DNA of 64,000 nt, taken from Nannobrachium achirus (lineage: Eukaryota > Chordata > Actinopteri > Myctophiformes > Myctophidae). The notes beneath the pieces were generated by a model. That model saw nothing but the letters and a program-made list of their open reading frames with translations, did not search any database and was not told the origin of the DNA. The stretch spans positions 38,855,356 through 38,919,355 of the forward strand of contig OY997651.1 in the NCBI GenBank assembly GCA_963921795.1, in the 5' to 3' direction. Shown here piece after piece: positions 63,801-64,000 of the stretch. Numbering within the stretch: position 1 is the stretch's first letter; each line of letters begins with the position of its first letter. A program made the translations under genes and the position numbers.

Positions 63801-64000
63801 CCTGCCCTGCATTCACAAAATATATCAATTAACCCATTTAGAACGGGTACACATTATTGTGTATCATTATTTTATGCTTTAACTTTGCAGATATACACAG
63901 CGCGGCACAGAGTGGAGCTTGTAGATCTGCTATTTTTGAAAAATCGTGAAAATTAGAATTTTGACCCAATTCTATAAGTGTCTTTTGAATCCTTCTAAGG

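Overview
The window is intron-rich vertebrate nuclear DNA, most likely from a teleost fish. Three spliced genes could be assembled by eye because donor/acceptor sites, codon phase and protein homology agree at every junction. They are mcub (+ strand, 9 exons, 335 codons), complement factor I cfi (- strand, 18 exons, 622 codons) and the 3' part of a TTC39-family gene (- strand, 7 exons, 272 codons, running off the right edge). MCUB and CFI are also near neighbours in mammals, so this is conserved synteny. The fish assignment rests on gene content, short introns packed with very long dinucleotide and TCTG microsatellites, and a dense load of hAT-type MITEs, BEL/Pao, Helitron and L2-like elements. 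The species cannot be determined from the sequence.

Layout. 1-1730: upstream DNA with a hAT-like element that itself contains a Helitron. 1731-17227: mcub. 17228-18637: short convergent intergenic gap. 18638-46906: cfi, read right to left. Its 12-kb intron 4 holds a 5.7-kb LTR retrotransposon without visible pol and an intact BEL/Pao-type Gag reading frame. 46907-56280: intergenic DNA between the cfi 5' end and the TTC39 3' end, with MITEs and microsatellites and no gene recognised. 56281-63657: C-terminal exons of the TTC39 gene.

How the genes relate. mcub encodes the regulatory, dominant-negative paralogue of the mitochondrial calcium uniporter pore. cfi encodes the secreted serine protease that inactivates C3b/C4b. 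TTC39 proteins are cytoplasmic TPR-like proteins. The three share a neighbourhood but no pathway.

Most unusual content. (a) A palindromic core (arm beginning GATCTACAAGCTCACAACGC) occurs about 30 times in 64 kb inside at least seven different transposon families, with compensatory changes between its two arms. (b) hAT MITEs sit within about 30 nt of five of the seventeen cfi splice donors, one with its target duplication overlapping the donor. (c) cfi appears to have lost both partners of the C4-C6 disulfide in its second LDLRa module. (d) Eight perfect CArG-box decamers lie in 300 bp of a cfi intron. (e) Paralogous empty sites fix the ends of a Helitron and of a MITE exactly.
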